DNA of 36,261 bases from an uncultured Prevotellaceae bacterium. GTDB taxonomy: Bacteria; Bacteroidota; Bacteroidia; Bacteroidales; Bacteroidaceae. Under the pieces are notes generated by a model. That model saw nothing but the letters and a program-made list of their open reading frames with translations, was not told the DNA's origin and made no database searches. The translations under genes were made by a program, and so were the position numbers. The DNA lies in contig CAMOTI010000143.1 of assembly GCA_946625675.1 (NCBI GenBank), positions 1 to 36,261 on the forward strand, in the 5' to 3' direction. Positions 7,798 through 15,144 of the stretch are shown in pieces (positions within the stretch are counted from its first letter, which is position 1; every line of letters begins with the position of its first letter).

Positions 7798-8568
7798 TCA
7801 CTTCGCTGTGGTCCTGGTAGACCGCACCTCATGATGATACGACCGGTAGCCGTCGACAGGGATTTCCTCGTCGGGCTCTTCCAACGTGCCTTCCCTCGGC
7901 AACTGAAAACAAAGATACTTGATGGAGAAGCCGCGCTCCAGCCACATCTGCTCGTAGTAGGTCTGTATCTCGCGCAGAGAGGAGTCTTCGCAGCCTTCGT
8001 CCGACCTGCCGTACAGGTCGTCGGTGCTTGCAAGCAATGGGAGGCGGTTTCGCTCAGCCATCAGCTTGGTGTAGGTGTAGAGAAAGGGGGAGTCGGTCTT
8101 CAGATGAATCAGTCCGTTGTCAACCATCATCTTACGGTACCGCTCCATGAAATAAGTGCTGGAGAGGCGTTTCGTCGCTTTCTTCATCTGAGGGTCACTG
8201 AAGGTCAGCCATATCTCACTCACCTCCCCCTCGCCAAAAAACTCATGGATGAACTCGATGCTGGTGCGGAGGAATCCCACGTTCGTCAGCCCCTCGTTCA
8301 AAGCCGTCTTGGCTCCATGCCACATACGGGCGCCTTTGATGTCTACGCCGATGAAATTCTTGTCGGGATAGCGACGGGCAAGTCCCACGGTATACTCGCC
8401 TCTTCCGCAACCCAGCTCCAGCACGATGGGGTTAGGGTTGTGGAAAAAGTCGGCATTCCACTTGCCTTTCATGCCGAACCCCTCCTGTTTCAATACCCAG
8501 AACGGGCACTGAACGACAAGAGGGTTCTGTTCCATTTCAGCAAATTTCGCCAGTTTACCTTTTCCCAT
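7798..8568 (-). CDS. trmB: tRNA (guanine-N7-)-methyltransferase
   Basis: Transfers a methyl group from S-adenosylmethionine to N7 of G46 in the tRNA variable loop. The protein has 256 residues. The class I methyltransferase SAM loop is [12 protein letters not shown] near 49-60, followed by [12 protein letters not shown] near 72-83 (acidic end of strand 2). The TrmB signature region is [11 protein letters not shown] at 120-130; most family members have PDP here, and Ser replaces the first Pro. The C-terminal part contains [11 protein letters not shown], the family's T.YE..... tRNA-binding motif. The start [12 protein letters not shown] is the usual Bacteroidetes form. The spacer to ilvE upstream on the same strand is filled by a 7-base array. 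Confidence 0.95.
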   Translation of the reverse strand: MGKGKLAKFAEMEQNPLVVQCPFWVLKQEGFGMKGKWNADFFHNPNPIVLELGCGRGEYTVGLARRYPDKNFIGVDIKGARMWHGAKTALNEGLTNVGFLRTSIEFIHEFFGEGEVSEIWLTFSDPQMKKATKRLSSTYFMERYRKMMVDNGLIHLKTDSPFLYTYTKLMAERNRLPLLASTDDLYGRSDEGCEDSSLREIQTYYEQMWLERGFSIKYLCFQLPREGTLEEPDEEIPVDGYRSYHHEVRSTRTTAK

Positions 8569-8578
8569 ATGATGTTAT

Positions 8579-8648
8579 CAGTCTTCAGTTGCCAGTCTTC
8601 AGTTGCCAGTCTTCAGTTTTCAGCTACCTGTTTCCAGTTGCCAGTTTT
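8579..8648. repeat. 7-base-period tandem array, CAGTTnn type (10 units)
   Basis: Ten consecutive heptamers such as CAGTCTT, CAGTTGC, CAGTCTT, CAGTTGC, CAGTCTT, CAGTTTT, with an overlaid 14-base period in the first part. It occupies half of the spacer between ilvE and trmB and begins 11 bases upstream of the trmB start. Confidence 0.9.
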
Positions 8649-8687
8649 CAGAGCTATGCGGACTCCTCCATATAAGGAGTAACATCA

Positions 8688-8708
8688 CTCTAAACTCTAA
8701 ACTCTCAA
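8688..8708. repeat. 7-base-period tandem repeat (CTCTAAA type, 3 units)
   Basis: CTCTAAA, CTCTAAA, CTCTCAA, ending exactly at the base before the ilvE stop codon. The same heptamer occurs at 1076-1103 (other strand) and 25800-25827. Confidence 0.85.
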
Positions 8709-9728
8709 CTAATCTATCACCACCATGGTCCAGCCGTGCTTGTCTTCCTCGATGCCATACTGGATGCCACGCAGATGCTCAAACAGCTTGCGGCTCACCG
8801 GTCCTGGTTCTTCACCGAAATCATAACGCTTGCCGGTCTCCAGATCGTCGATATACGAAATCGGAGAAATGACTGCAGCCGTTCCGCAGGCGCCGGCCTC
8901 TTCGAAGGTGGACAGCTCTTCTTCTGGTATCTGACGGCGCTCCACTTTCAGTCCGAAGTCCTCAGCCAGCTGCATCAGGCTCTTGTTCGTGATGGAAGGG
9001 AGGATGGACGTGGATTTCGGAGTCACATAGGTGTTGTCTTTGATTCCGAAGAAATTGGCGGCTCCACACTCGTCGATATATTTCTTCTCCTTTGCATCGA
9101 GATAGAACTCGCAGGCATAGCCTTTGTCATGTGCTTTCTTGTTGGCCAGGAGTGAAGCGGCGTAGTTTCCGCCCACCTTATATATACCAGTGCCCAGTGG
9201 CGCCGAACGGTCGTGTTCGCGGATTATCACGTAAGGGTTGGATGCGAAACCGCCCTTGAAGTAAGGTCCTACGGGAGTGACAAGAATCAGGAAGAGATAT
9301 TCCTGCGACGGATGAACGCCCACTTGGGCGCTTGTTCCGATCATCAGCGGACGGACATACAGGGTAGCACCGCTCTCGTACGGTGGAATGAAACGCTCGT
9401 TCAACCGAACCACCTTCTTCACCATTTCTATAAAGAGCTCTGTCGGGACCTCTGGCATGAGGATGCCTCGGCAAGTCGACTGCAGGCGTGCTGCGTTCTC
9501 ATCGGGACGGAACACACGCACCTTGCCGTCAGGACAGCGGTAGGCCTTCAAGCCCTCAAAGGCCTCCTGTCCATAGTGAAGGCAGGTGGCGGCCATATGG
9601 AGAGGGATGGTCTCCTCGCTGCACACTTCAATCTCACCCCATTTACCATCGCGGTAGTAACACCGCACATTGTAATCTGTCTTGTGATAGCCGAACCCCA
9701 GGTTCGACCAGTCCATCAATTCTGCCAT
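8709..9728 (-). CDS. ilvE: Branched-chain amino acid aminotransferase
   Basis: A PLP fold-type IV aminotransferase that exchanges the amino group between Leu/Ile/Val and 2-oxoglutarate, the last step of branched-chain amino acid synthesis and the first of degradation. The protein has 339 residues and is of the longer, eukaryote-like BCAT type. HYGQEAFEGLKAY at about 51-63 and RPDENAARL at 74-82 are family motifs. The PLP lysine is expected at K184 in GIYKVGGNYA, and YIDECGAANFFG follows near 226. The TAATTTTG box at 9770-9777 gives a leader of ~36 bases. trmB follows on the same strand after a repeat-filled 140-base spacer. Confidence 0.96.
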   Translation of the reverse strand: MAELMDWSNLGFGYHKTDYNVRCYYRDGKWGEIEVCSEETIPLHMAATCLHYGQEAFEGLKAYRCPDGKVRVFRPDENAARLQSTCRGILMPEVPTELFIEMVKKVVRLNERFIPPYESGATLYVRPLMIGTSAQVGVHPSQEYLFLILVTPVGPYFKGGFASNPYVIIREHDRSAPLGTGIYKVGGNYAASLLANKKAHDKGYACEFYLDAKEKKYIDECGAANFFGIKDNTYVTPKSTSILPSITNKSLMQLAEDFGLKVERRQIPEEELSTFEEAGACGTAAVISPISYIDDLETGKRYDFGEEPGPVSRKLFEHLRGIQYGIEEDKHGWTMVVID

Positions 9729-9769
9729 AATAGCGATATGTTTTTTAGTGTTATTTTGAAATTTGAAAG

Positions 9770-9777
9770 CAAAATTA
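9770..9777 (-). promoter_or_regulatory. Putative -7 box (TAATTTTG) of ilvE
   Basis: A perfect TAnnTTTG match on the minus strand, 42 bases upstream of the ilvE ATG. No TTTG at the expected 19-21 base spacing. Confidence 0.5.
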
Positions 9778-9853
9778 CAAAAAAAACTATAATTTCGTGC
9801 GTTTTTGTCAGAGAAATTTCAATATTTCATGAAAAGTGACATTATTTCATGCA

Positions 9854-9877
9854 GTAGAGACGTGCCGTGGCGCGTCT
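9854..9877 (+). repeat. REP-like hairpin with GTAG foot, copy 1
   Basis: GTAG (9854-9857) followed by a 20-base near-palindrome AGACGTGCC-GT-GGCGCGTCT (9858-9877). The stem has nine pairs including one G·T. It belongs to the family also seen at 9951, 11156 and 22062, and is followed by TTCATTCTTTTT, a flank conserved in the other copies. Confidence 0.75.
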
Positions 9878-9909
9878 TCATTCTTTTTCCCATTGCTGAA
9901 AAAATACGA

Positions 9910-9934
9910 AGACGTGCCACGACACACTTTATAG
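9910..9934 (-). repeat. Degenerate REP-like copy, inverted relative to copy 1
   Basis: On the minus strand, CTATAAAGTGTGTCGTGG then CACGTCTTCGTATTTTTT aligns with the consensus GTAGAGACGCGCCGTGG CGCGTCTTCATATTTTTT. The GTAG foot and outer stem arm are eroded. With copy 1 it forms an inverted pair of about 80 bp. Confidence 0.45.
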
Positions 9935-9950
9935 GAGGTGTTTTGTCAGA

Positions 9951-9974
9951 AGATGCGCAACTGCGCATCTCTAC
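9951..9974 (-). repeat. REP-like hairpin with GTAG foot, variant stem, adjacent to stop codon
   Basis: AGATGCGCA-AC-TGCGCATCT (9951-9970) followed by CTAC (GTAG on the minus strand, 9971-9974). The stem is fully paired although two positions differ from the main family (T·A and A·T instead of C·G), so the changes are compensated. The next base begins the stop codon of the VanX-like gene, so the hairpin immediately follows that reading frame. Confidence 0.75.
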
Positions 9975-10676
9975 CTAGTGGTCTCTCACCGGGAAATTGA
10001 AGTAGGTCTTGGGATAGGGCTGGTTGTCGAGGGTGAAATGCCACCATTCGTTGGCATAATTCGTGAATCCATGCTTCTCCATCACGCGCTTGAGCAGCAT
10101 CCGGTTCTTGTTGTGTGTCTTGTTGACGTTGCCGCCCGGATAAGCGCCCTGATATGCGGTGTGGGAGGGCGGACCGAAATAGTCGAAATGGCTGCCCATG
10201 TCCACTTCCTTCTTCGTGTCCTTGTAGCAGATGGTCAAATCGACGGTGCTCCCTTTGCTATGGCCTGACTTACGGGCGATATAACGTGGAAACAAGTTGC
10301 GCTTCTCTATCGTCGGATAATACTCCTTCTTGTTCTTCTGGTCGGGGCCCTGCGCCCAACGCACGAAATGGTCGACTGCGCTTTGGGGGCGGTAGGCATC
10401 ATAGATTTTGATGACATACCCCATCTGGCGCAACTCGTCGGCTGCCTCCTTCAGTTTCTTGGCTGCCTGCTTAGACAAGATGGCGGCATTATCCTGGTAT
10501 CCGGCCACTTGACCACCAGTAAAGTTGTTGGTGGTGACATAGCGGATATCCTCAATCACGTCGGGCACATAGTTCCGGACCAACACGAACCCCTCGTGGG
10601 GTTCAAATCCCTGAGCGCCGGCTGTCATACCAAGGACGGCCAGCAGCATTGCACAAAAAATCCGCCTCATAGTCAT
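9975..10676 (-). CDS. Secreted D-alanyl-D-alanine dipeptidase, VanX/DdpX-like (peptidase M15D)
   Basis: A zinc dipeptidase predicted to cleave D-Ala-D-Ala. In resistance clusters VanX removes the vancomycin target precursor, while DdpX-type enzymes recycle D-Ala from the wall. The protein has 233 residues, with a signal peptide at 1-21 ending in GAQ, so it acts in the periplasm, unlike cytoplasmic VanX. Catalytic residues visible by family comparison are R96 (YDAYRPQ), zinc ligands H139 and D146 (SGHSKGSTVDLT), E210 and zinc ligand H213 (NEWWHF). There is no VanH/VanA or two-component system beside it, so vancomycin resistance is not suggested. Its ATG overlaps the stop codon of the upstream small secreted protein (ATGA), which implies translational coupling. 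A REP-like hairpin starts right after the stop. Confidence 0.88.
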   Translation of the reverse strand: MTMRRIFCAMLLAVLGMTAGAQGFEPHEGFVLVRNYVPDVIEDIRYVTTNNFTGGQVAGYQDNAAILSKQAAKKLKEAADELRQMGYVIKIYDAYRPQSAVDHFVRWAQGPDQKNKKEYYPTIEKRNLFPRYIARKSGHSKGSTVDLTICYKDTKKEVDMGSHFDYFGPPSHTAYQGAYPGGNVNKTHNKNRMLLKRVMEKHGFTNYANEWWHFTLDNQPYPKTYFNFPVRDH

Positions 10677-11092
10677 TCAGCTTCAAGCAGTTCGAACTTG
10701 AATTGTTTCTTGGTACGTGTGTTGGTGAACGTACCGGAGAAATTGATGCCTCGGGTAGAGAAATAGCCTTTGAACGTGCCAGTATGGCGACCCTGAGGAC
10801 TGAGTTCCTTCACGGTCATCTTACTGCCAGCCAAGGCATTCTCATTGCTTACCATCACCAGCGTGAACTTGCTTGCCGGACGGTCTTTATAATAATAGTA
10901 GCCACATTTCTCGCCGGGATCAGCCGTGCAGTTAATATGCATGAACACCTTGTATGGTCCGATGTTGCCGGCCAGGTCTTCCCACACGGGTTCCTGCTGC
11001 CCTGCTGGATAGCCTCCGAAGGAAGTCAGCACGGCAAACAAGAATGTCAGCAGCACAAGAGTGGCCATTGCATGAAATCCAGTTTTCTTCAT
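10673..11092 (-). CDS. Small secreted protein of unknown function, coupled to VanX-like dipeptidase
   Basis: 139 residues with a hydrophobic N-terminal segment (about 8-26), either a signal peptide or anchor. The rest is beta-rich: PVWEDLAGNIGPYKVFMHI, YYYYKDRPASKFTLVMV, GTFKGYFSTRGINFSGTF. Two cysteines (CTADPGEKC) could form a disulfide. It ends in an acidic tail LLEAE. I do not recognise the family. The pattern of a ligand-like beta sandwich reporting small structural strain (G.Y..R..G..F.G.F) resembles small secreted proteins common in Bacteroidales. The ATGA overlap with the dipeptidase gene downstream suggests joint expression and possibly a joint role at the cell wall, which is inference. 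Confidence 0.8.
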   Translation of the reverse strand: MKKTGFHAMATLVLLTFLFAVLTSFGGYPAGQQEPVWEDLAGNIGPYKVFMHINCTADPGEKCGYYYYKDRPASKFTLVMVSNENALAGSKMTVKELSPQGRHTGTFKGYFSTRGINFSGTFTNTRTKKQFKFELLEAE

Positions 11093-11155
11093 TTTCCTTT
11101 CTTATTTTTAATGAGACACCTATAGAAGCATCTCAGATGATTTACATAGATATGC

Positions 11156-11179
11156 AGACGCGCCACGACGCGTCTCTAC
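11156..11179 (-). repeat. REP-like hairpin with GTAG foot, two bases after a stop codon
   Basis: AGACGCGCC-AC-GACGCGTCT (11156-11175) followed by CTAC (11176-11179; GTAG on the minus strand). One stem pair is G·T or mismatched (C against A) in the inner part. It lies two bases past the stop codon of the double-SH3 gene, with no T-run. Confidence 0.75.
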
Positions 11180-11181
11180 TC

Positions 11182-11682
11182 TCAATAGATGCGGTCATAA
11201 TAAACATAGCCCAGGAACCTCCTGCCACGGTCATAGACCTTCAACCAGTTGGAGGAGCCAGCCGAGTAATAGACATAGGTGCCCACATCCAGTCGCCCGA
11301 CGATGGCATAGTTCGTACCAGGCCCTTTGCGGATATTCACGTATCCGTCTTTCGGGTCAGTGATATAGCCCGACATAAGGTTACGTACAGGCGCGCCATC
11401 GCTCGAGTTGTTGGGATTAACCCGGACTATGCGGCTCGTGCTCATATAGCCCATGTAGGTGCCGCTCTTTGCGCCGGAATACACTTTGCTCCACCCGTTG
11501 CCTTGAGGTGTATAGTAAAGGTATTCTCCTGAGTTGTAGCGGCGTACAATCGGAGAACTTGTGGATGGACCACGTCGGATGTTGGTATAGCCGTCAGGAT
11601 CGGAAACACGGCCATAATACTTCTGCGCACTGACTGTGAGTGCGGAAACCATCATCAGGATTGCAAAAATAGCTCTTTTCAT
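11182..11682 (-). CDS. Secreted protein with two bacterial SH3 domains (paralogue A)
   Basis: 166 residues. The signal peptide is 1-19 (LTVSAQ), followed by two SH3b/SH3_3 domains: about 20-85 (DGYTNIRRGPSTSSPIV...GWSKVY...GYMSTSRI) and about 100-166 (DGYVNIRKGPGTNYAIVGRL...NWLKVY...GYVYYDRI). The NIR.GP motif is the diagnostic RT-loop region. Bacterial SH3 domains of this kind typically bind peptidoglycan peptides or target envelope proteins. No catalytic domain is attached. A close paralogue lies at 34505-35017. It has its own good promoter (11720-11750). The VanX-like and small secreted genes are next on the same strand, consistent with a wall-related neighbourhood. Confidence 0.9.
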   Translation of the reverse strand: MKRAIFAILMMVSALTVSAQKYYGRVSDPDGYTNIRRGPSTSSPIVRRYNSGEYLYYTPQGNGWSKVYSGAKSGTYMGYMSTSRIVRVNPNNSSDGAPVRNLMSGYITDPKDGYVNIRKGPGTNYAIVGRLDVGTYVYYSAGSSNWLKVYDRGRRFLGYVYYDRIY

Positions 11683-11719
11683 AATACCAAGGTTTTAAAG
11701 GGTTTGTAATATTCGTGTG

Positions 11720-11750
11720 CAAATATAATCTTTTTCCATGAACCAACAAA
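11720..11750 (-). promoter_or_regulatory. Promoter of double-SH3 gene (TTTG - 19 - TATATTTG)
   Basis: On the minus strand, TTTG (11750-11747), 19 intervening bases, TATATTTG (11727-11720). The predicted start near 11714 leaves a leader of about 32 bases. Confidence 0.72.
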
Positions 11751-11821
11751 AAAAATAAAAAAAATTCTTTCCTAATCCCTAAATTTTCGTTCAAAACGTA
11801 TTCGGAAAGATTACCTCATGA

Positions 11822-11886
11822 TTTTTCTCTTTGTCATGTCAGAGTTCAAACAAGTTTGATTCTGATCATTTTGACAAAGAGAAAAA
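11822..11886. other. Long AT-rich hairpin: perfect 15-bp inverted repeat with nested inner stem
   Basis: TTTTTCTCTTTGTCA (11822-11836) is exactly inverted at 11872-11886. Inside it, TCAGAGTTCAAAC and GTTTGATTCTGA form a second near-perfect stem around AA, so nearly all 65 bases can fold. It lies 25 bases past the stop codon of the DUF4450-type gene and upstream of the SH3 promoter. It may act as a terminator, but it is AT-rich and lacks the usual trailing T-run. A small mobile-element remnant is an alternative. Confidence 0.7.
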
Positions 11887-11911
11887 CCATGTTCGGTAAA
11901 TATCTGCTGTC

Positions 11912-14900
11912 TTATTCTTCAAGCGTGATTCCCATCAGCCCGATGACGACATCGTTGGATAGGCACACCAGCCTCAGCAAGCGGAGAGGCTTGTCAGAGT
12001 CAAGGGGCATCTTCAGGATTTGGGCAGCACCATCGGGGATGCCCATCCCGGCGGCTATCGGTGTGGAGGCGTCAGTGAGGTCGGAAGTATGCACACCGCT
12101 CCCGTCGTCCTCCACGTTCAGCTCAGCTTTCAAATGGCGCGACGTGAAGCCTGAGCCGAGATGGACACGATAGGGATGAAGAGGGGCCGACCGGAAAGCA
12201 TAGTCGTCGTAATAGTAGTCCTGCTCGATGGGACACCAGTTCACGGGATTCTCCAGATGGAGCGTGTCGCAGCTTCCGTCGACATATTCCACAACCACCA
12301 GCCCGTTGTCAATCCTGCTTTGCATGTTGTTGGTCGTCCCGGCCATGAGCAGATAGGCGTAAGAGGCGTTGCCGGAAAGGGGCACGGAGGCGGAGTCGGG
12401 GTAGTTGTCCCAAAGCGAGGTGAACATCACGTTATGTCCGCTTTTCGGCAGCGAGAAACGAAGTCCGAGGCCTGTGTCGAACAGACCATCTGTGCCGATG
12501 GCGCCTCGCAATCCCGTATCGCTGATTTTTGCTTTCAGACCGGGCACGCACCAATCGCCCATACCCTGCACGGGGATTTCCAATGTGGTGTAGGGCGAGC
12601 GGGGCGTGAGGTATTGCTGTTCAAAGATGTCTGACACATTCGAGTTGTATTTCCCCTCAAGCGAAACATAGCGGTGGCGTTGCTGTGCGTCGGGGGTGAT
12701 GTCGTCCAGCCCCATAGAGTGCATGAATTGGGGATCGTCCATCTGCTGACGGCCTGCATAACGGATATTGCTGTCGCCTGTATCCGGTTTCGGACCACGG
12801 TGGATGCGGATGGTCTGCCGACGGGCTGCCGTGCCCGCCGCTTCAGTCCATTCTCCGCCCCCAAGGCTCTGCCTCACCACAATCTGAAGCGGAGTCCTGA
12901 ATTGCTGTTCCACTTCATAGACGTCATCCCCGCCTTCGCGGTGAAAACGATAAGAAAGATAAGGTGTGCGTACTGATGCTTCATCCCAGCTGTCGGGGAA
13001 AGCCGGCTGCAGCACGCAAAGGCCGTCGAGCGCCTGCGGCCGGACGCCGAACAGCCCGTTGATGAGGGCGCGGGCCGTGATGCCCACGTTGTCGCCAAAG
13101 TCTCGGTAAGCTTCCTGTCGGGCTGCGTCGTAATAGCTGATTTGTCCGAAGTTGCCGGGCGACTGTCCCAGGTACATCTCATCGAGCAGGTCGCTCTTCA
13201 GCAGACGGAATCCCATGTCTTTCCGGCCGGCCAGCATATAGGCCAGCGCCATGTTCGCCACCTCCTCATGCGCCACGTTGTTCGTGCTCCACACATAGGG
13301 CATCCAGTCGGTGGTGCTGAGCGTGAAATAACCGCGTGGCTGGAAGTCAGGCAGACTGCCGCTCAATCCCAGCTTGCTCAGCGCTGCCGTGTCCACGGCA
13401 TAGTCTATGGGGATGTGGGGCAGGCATTCGTCCACATAGCGTGTGGCGAGAAAGGCCTGGCGGCCGTCGCAGGCGCCACAGTCGATGGGGGTATAGATGC
13501 TCCAGAGCGCAGCACTGCGATGGAGACGTTTCTTGCCCATGAAATCTTGGAATTCAGCCCAGTGTCCTTCTTCGTCCATCCAGAGGCGGCTGTTCATCGC
13601 CCGCAGGATTTGGTCTGCCTCACGGGCATAAGGCTCCTGGTCCTCGTTAAGGATTTCCGCCAGCCGTGCCGCCAGCCGGTTGGCACGGTAATTATATGCC
13701 GAGCTGTGGGTCACCGCACCGCTGTTGTAGTAAAGGGCGTCGGAGGCCCAGATGCAGCAGTAGGCATCGAAAAGATGGTCGCCGTCTGGGTCGAAATTCC
13801 GTTTCTCCCACTCGAGATGGAGTTTCATCTTGGGCCAGAACGCCCGGATGAAGGCGGTGTCGCAATCGTGCTGCAGATGCCATAACAGCTCGTCGATGTA
13901 GTTGAGATTCATGTCGTAGTGGTGCATCACGTCCGTTTTGTTCGGACTGCGGCAGATATAGCCGTTGGAGTACATCTGCGTGCCCCACTCCTTCAGTGCA
14001 CGGGCCATGCCCTTGTCTGGGTCCTGCGTGGGATGCGGACGTGTGGGCGGAACGTCTATCACCATACTGGCGGCATAGTTCTCGAAATGTCGGCGGGAGC
14101 GGTCGCCCCACCCTACCACGTCGCCCACATAGGCAGCACGCCATCCGGCCAGCTGGGTGCGCCAGCCTATGCAGCCGTGAAGCCAGCTCTCTCCGTCCCA
14201 CAGGCCGTCGGCGGCATGCATCAGCACGGTACCGAGTGTGTTGACAAACGGGTCTGGGGTCGTGAACTCCACGAGGCCCATCCTGCGTTGACGTTCAGAT
14301 TCAATTGACTGAAAGCAATGTCGTCCTGCTTCTTTTGCAACTGACTGCAGGGTGTCGGGATTGGCATAATAAAGATATGACTCCTCGTCTCCGTCCCACT
14401 GGCAGGTCTGCAGAGAGCGGCGTTGAGGGTCAGCCTCGAAATTGCCGCGCGGGTCAATGCCGAGGTCACCTCCCCGCTTCATCTTGGTATGGGCAATGCG
14501 GCAGGAAGTGGCACAAAGGCGCGTGCCCTTCGGAAAGCCTTTCGACAGGAACTGCCATACGACGGCCTCTTCATTGAAAGCGCACATCACGCTGACACGC
14601 AGCTCGCTGCCAGCCTCCCAGCGGTGGTCGCGCAGCACATAGCTGCGGAGTCCGCCTTGGAAGCGTGACTCGCAATAGTCGGTGCTGTCGAGCGGGAACG
14701 AGGTGCCGTCGGGCAAGACGAGCTTGAGGCTGATATTGCGGCTGCGGTCTTTGTCGTAAGTGGCGAAGACGGGCCTGTCGCTGGTCTCCAGTCGGAATAA
14801 GGTCGGAGAGCCATACAATGCGCGCGTATAGCGGTTTTCTCCGTTCAGGCAGACAATGTCACGGCCGTCGGGGAAATAACGCATCACCCGCTCCTGGGCA

Positions 14901-14953
14901 CGAACGCCCGTAAGCAATTCCGCCAAGATCAAAAACAAGAATAATCGGTGCAT
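11912..14953 (-). CDS. Secreted DUF4450-type six-hairpin glycosidase
   Basis: About 1013 residues with an N-terminal signal peptide (MHRLFLFLILAELLTGVRAQ). The first ~240 residues (RYFPDGRDIVCLNGENRYTRALYGSPTLFRLE) match my recollection of the DUF4450 beta-sandwich domain of Bacteroidales. The middle (~280-660), with repeated helical hairpins and acidic/aromatic motifs such as GWRTQLAGWRAAYVGD, HHYDMNLNYIDELLWHL, SSAYNYRANRLAARLA and STTDWMPYVWSTNN, looks like an (alpha/alpha)6 toroid as in GH78/GH95-type enzymes. The C-terminal part is beta-rich. It is likely periplasmic or surface-exposed and active on a plant or host glycan; the substrate is unknown. The start ATG at 14953 is preferred, since an upstream TTG would sit inside the promoter box at 14969-14976. 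No SusC/SusD pair accompanies it. Confidence 0.7.
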   Translation of the reverse strand: MHRLFLFLILAELLTGVRAQERVMRYFPDGRDIVCLNGENRYTRALYGSPTLFRLETSDRPVFATYDKDRSRNISLKLVLPDGTSFPLDSTDYCESRFQGGLRSYVLRDHRWEAGSELRVSVMCAFNEEAVVWQFLSKGFPKGTRLCATSCRIAHTKMKRGGDLGIDPRGNFEADPQRRSLQTCQWDGDEESYLYYANPDTLQSVAKEAGRHCFQSIESERQRRMGLVEFTTPDPFVNTLGTVLMHAADGLWDGESWLHGCIGWRTQLAGWRAAYVGDVVGWGDRSRRHFENYAASMVIDVPPTRPHPTQDPDKGMARALKEWGTQMYSNGYICRSPNKTDVMHHYDMNLNYIDELLWHLQHDCDTAFIRAFWPKMKLHLEWEKRNFDPDGDHLFDAYCCIWASDALYYNSGAVTHSSAYNYRANRLAARLAEILNEDQEPYAREADQILRAMNSRLWMDEEGHWAEFQDFMGKKRLHRSAALWSIYTPIDCGACDGRQAFLATRYVDECLPHIPIDYAVDTAALSKLGLSGSLPDFQPRGYFTLSTTDWMPYVWSTNNVAHEEVANMALAYMLAGRKDMGFRLLKSDLLDEMYLGQSPGNFGQISYYDAARQEAYRDFGDNVGITARALINGLFGVRPQALDGLCVLQPAFPDSWDEASVRTPYLSYRFHREGGDDVYEVEQQFRTPLQIVVRQSLGGGEWTEAAGTAARRQTIRIHRGPKPDTGDSNIRYAGRQQMDDPQFMHSMGLDDITPDAQQRHRYVSLEGKYNSNVSDIFEQQYLTPRSPYTTLEIPVQGMGDWCVPGLKAKISDTGLRGAIGTDGLFDTGLGLRFSLPKSGHNVMFTSLWDNYPDSASVPLSGNASYAYLLMAGTTNNMQSRIDNGLVVVEYVDGSCDTLHLENPVNWCPIEQDYYYDDYAFRSAPLHPYRVHLGSGFTSRHLKAELNVEDDGSGVHTSDLTDASTPIAAGMGIPDGAAQILKMPLDSDKPLRLLRLVCLSNDVVIGLMGITLEE

Positions 14954-14968
14954 CTGCTTGAAGTCAGT

Positions 14969-14976
14969 CAAAATTA
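14969..14976 (-). promoter_or_regulatory. Putative -7 box (TAATTTTG) of the DUF4450-type gene
   Basis: A perfect TAnnTTTG match on the minus strand, 16 bases upstream of the ATG at 14953, giving a predicted leader of about 10 bases. No clear -33 box. The 9-base array begins 16 bases further upstream. Confidence 0.45.
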
Positions 14977-14991
14977 TCTCTCAGATTTTTA

Positions 14992-15063
14992 GTTTCCGGG
15001 TTCTCCGGAATTTCCGGGCTTTCCAGATTGTCCGGAAAATCCAGGATTTCCGGGTTCTCCCGG
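14992..15063. repeat. 9-base-period intergenic array, nnnTCCGGn type (8 units)
   Basis: GTTTCCGGG, TTCTCCGGA, ATTTCCGGG, CTTTCCAGA, TTGTCCGGA, AAATCCAGG, ATTTCCGGG, TTCTCCCGG. The CCGG/CCAG core recurs every nine bases. It lies between the low-complexity protein gene (ends 15145) and the DUF4450-type gene. Confidence 0.9.
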
Positions 15064-15144
15064 TAAATCAGAAAAAGGCAGGATGGATTACCTCCACCCT
15101 GCCTGTATAGAAGAATGAAATCGAATGTCAGACTGCGTTTCAGC

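Noticed and set aside
8661-8680. ACTCCT...AGGAGT hairpin in the ilvE-trmB spacer as a terminator
   Set aside because: Only six pairs, AT-rich surroundings and no T-run on either strand.
9975-10676. Vancomycin resistance cluster
   Set aside because: Only a VanX-like exported peptidase is present; no VanA/B ligase, VanH or VanRS homologue is nearby.
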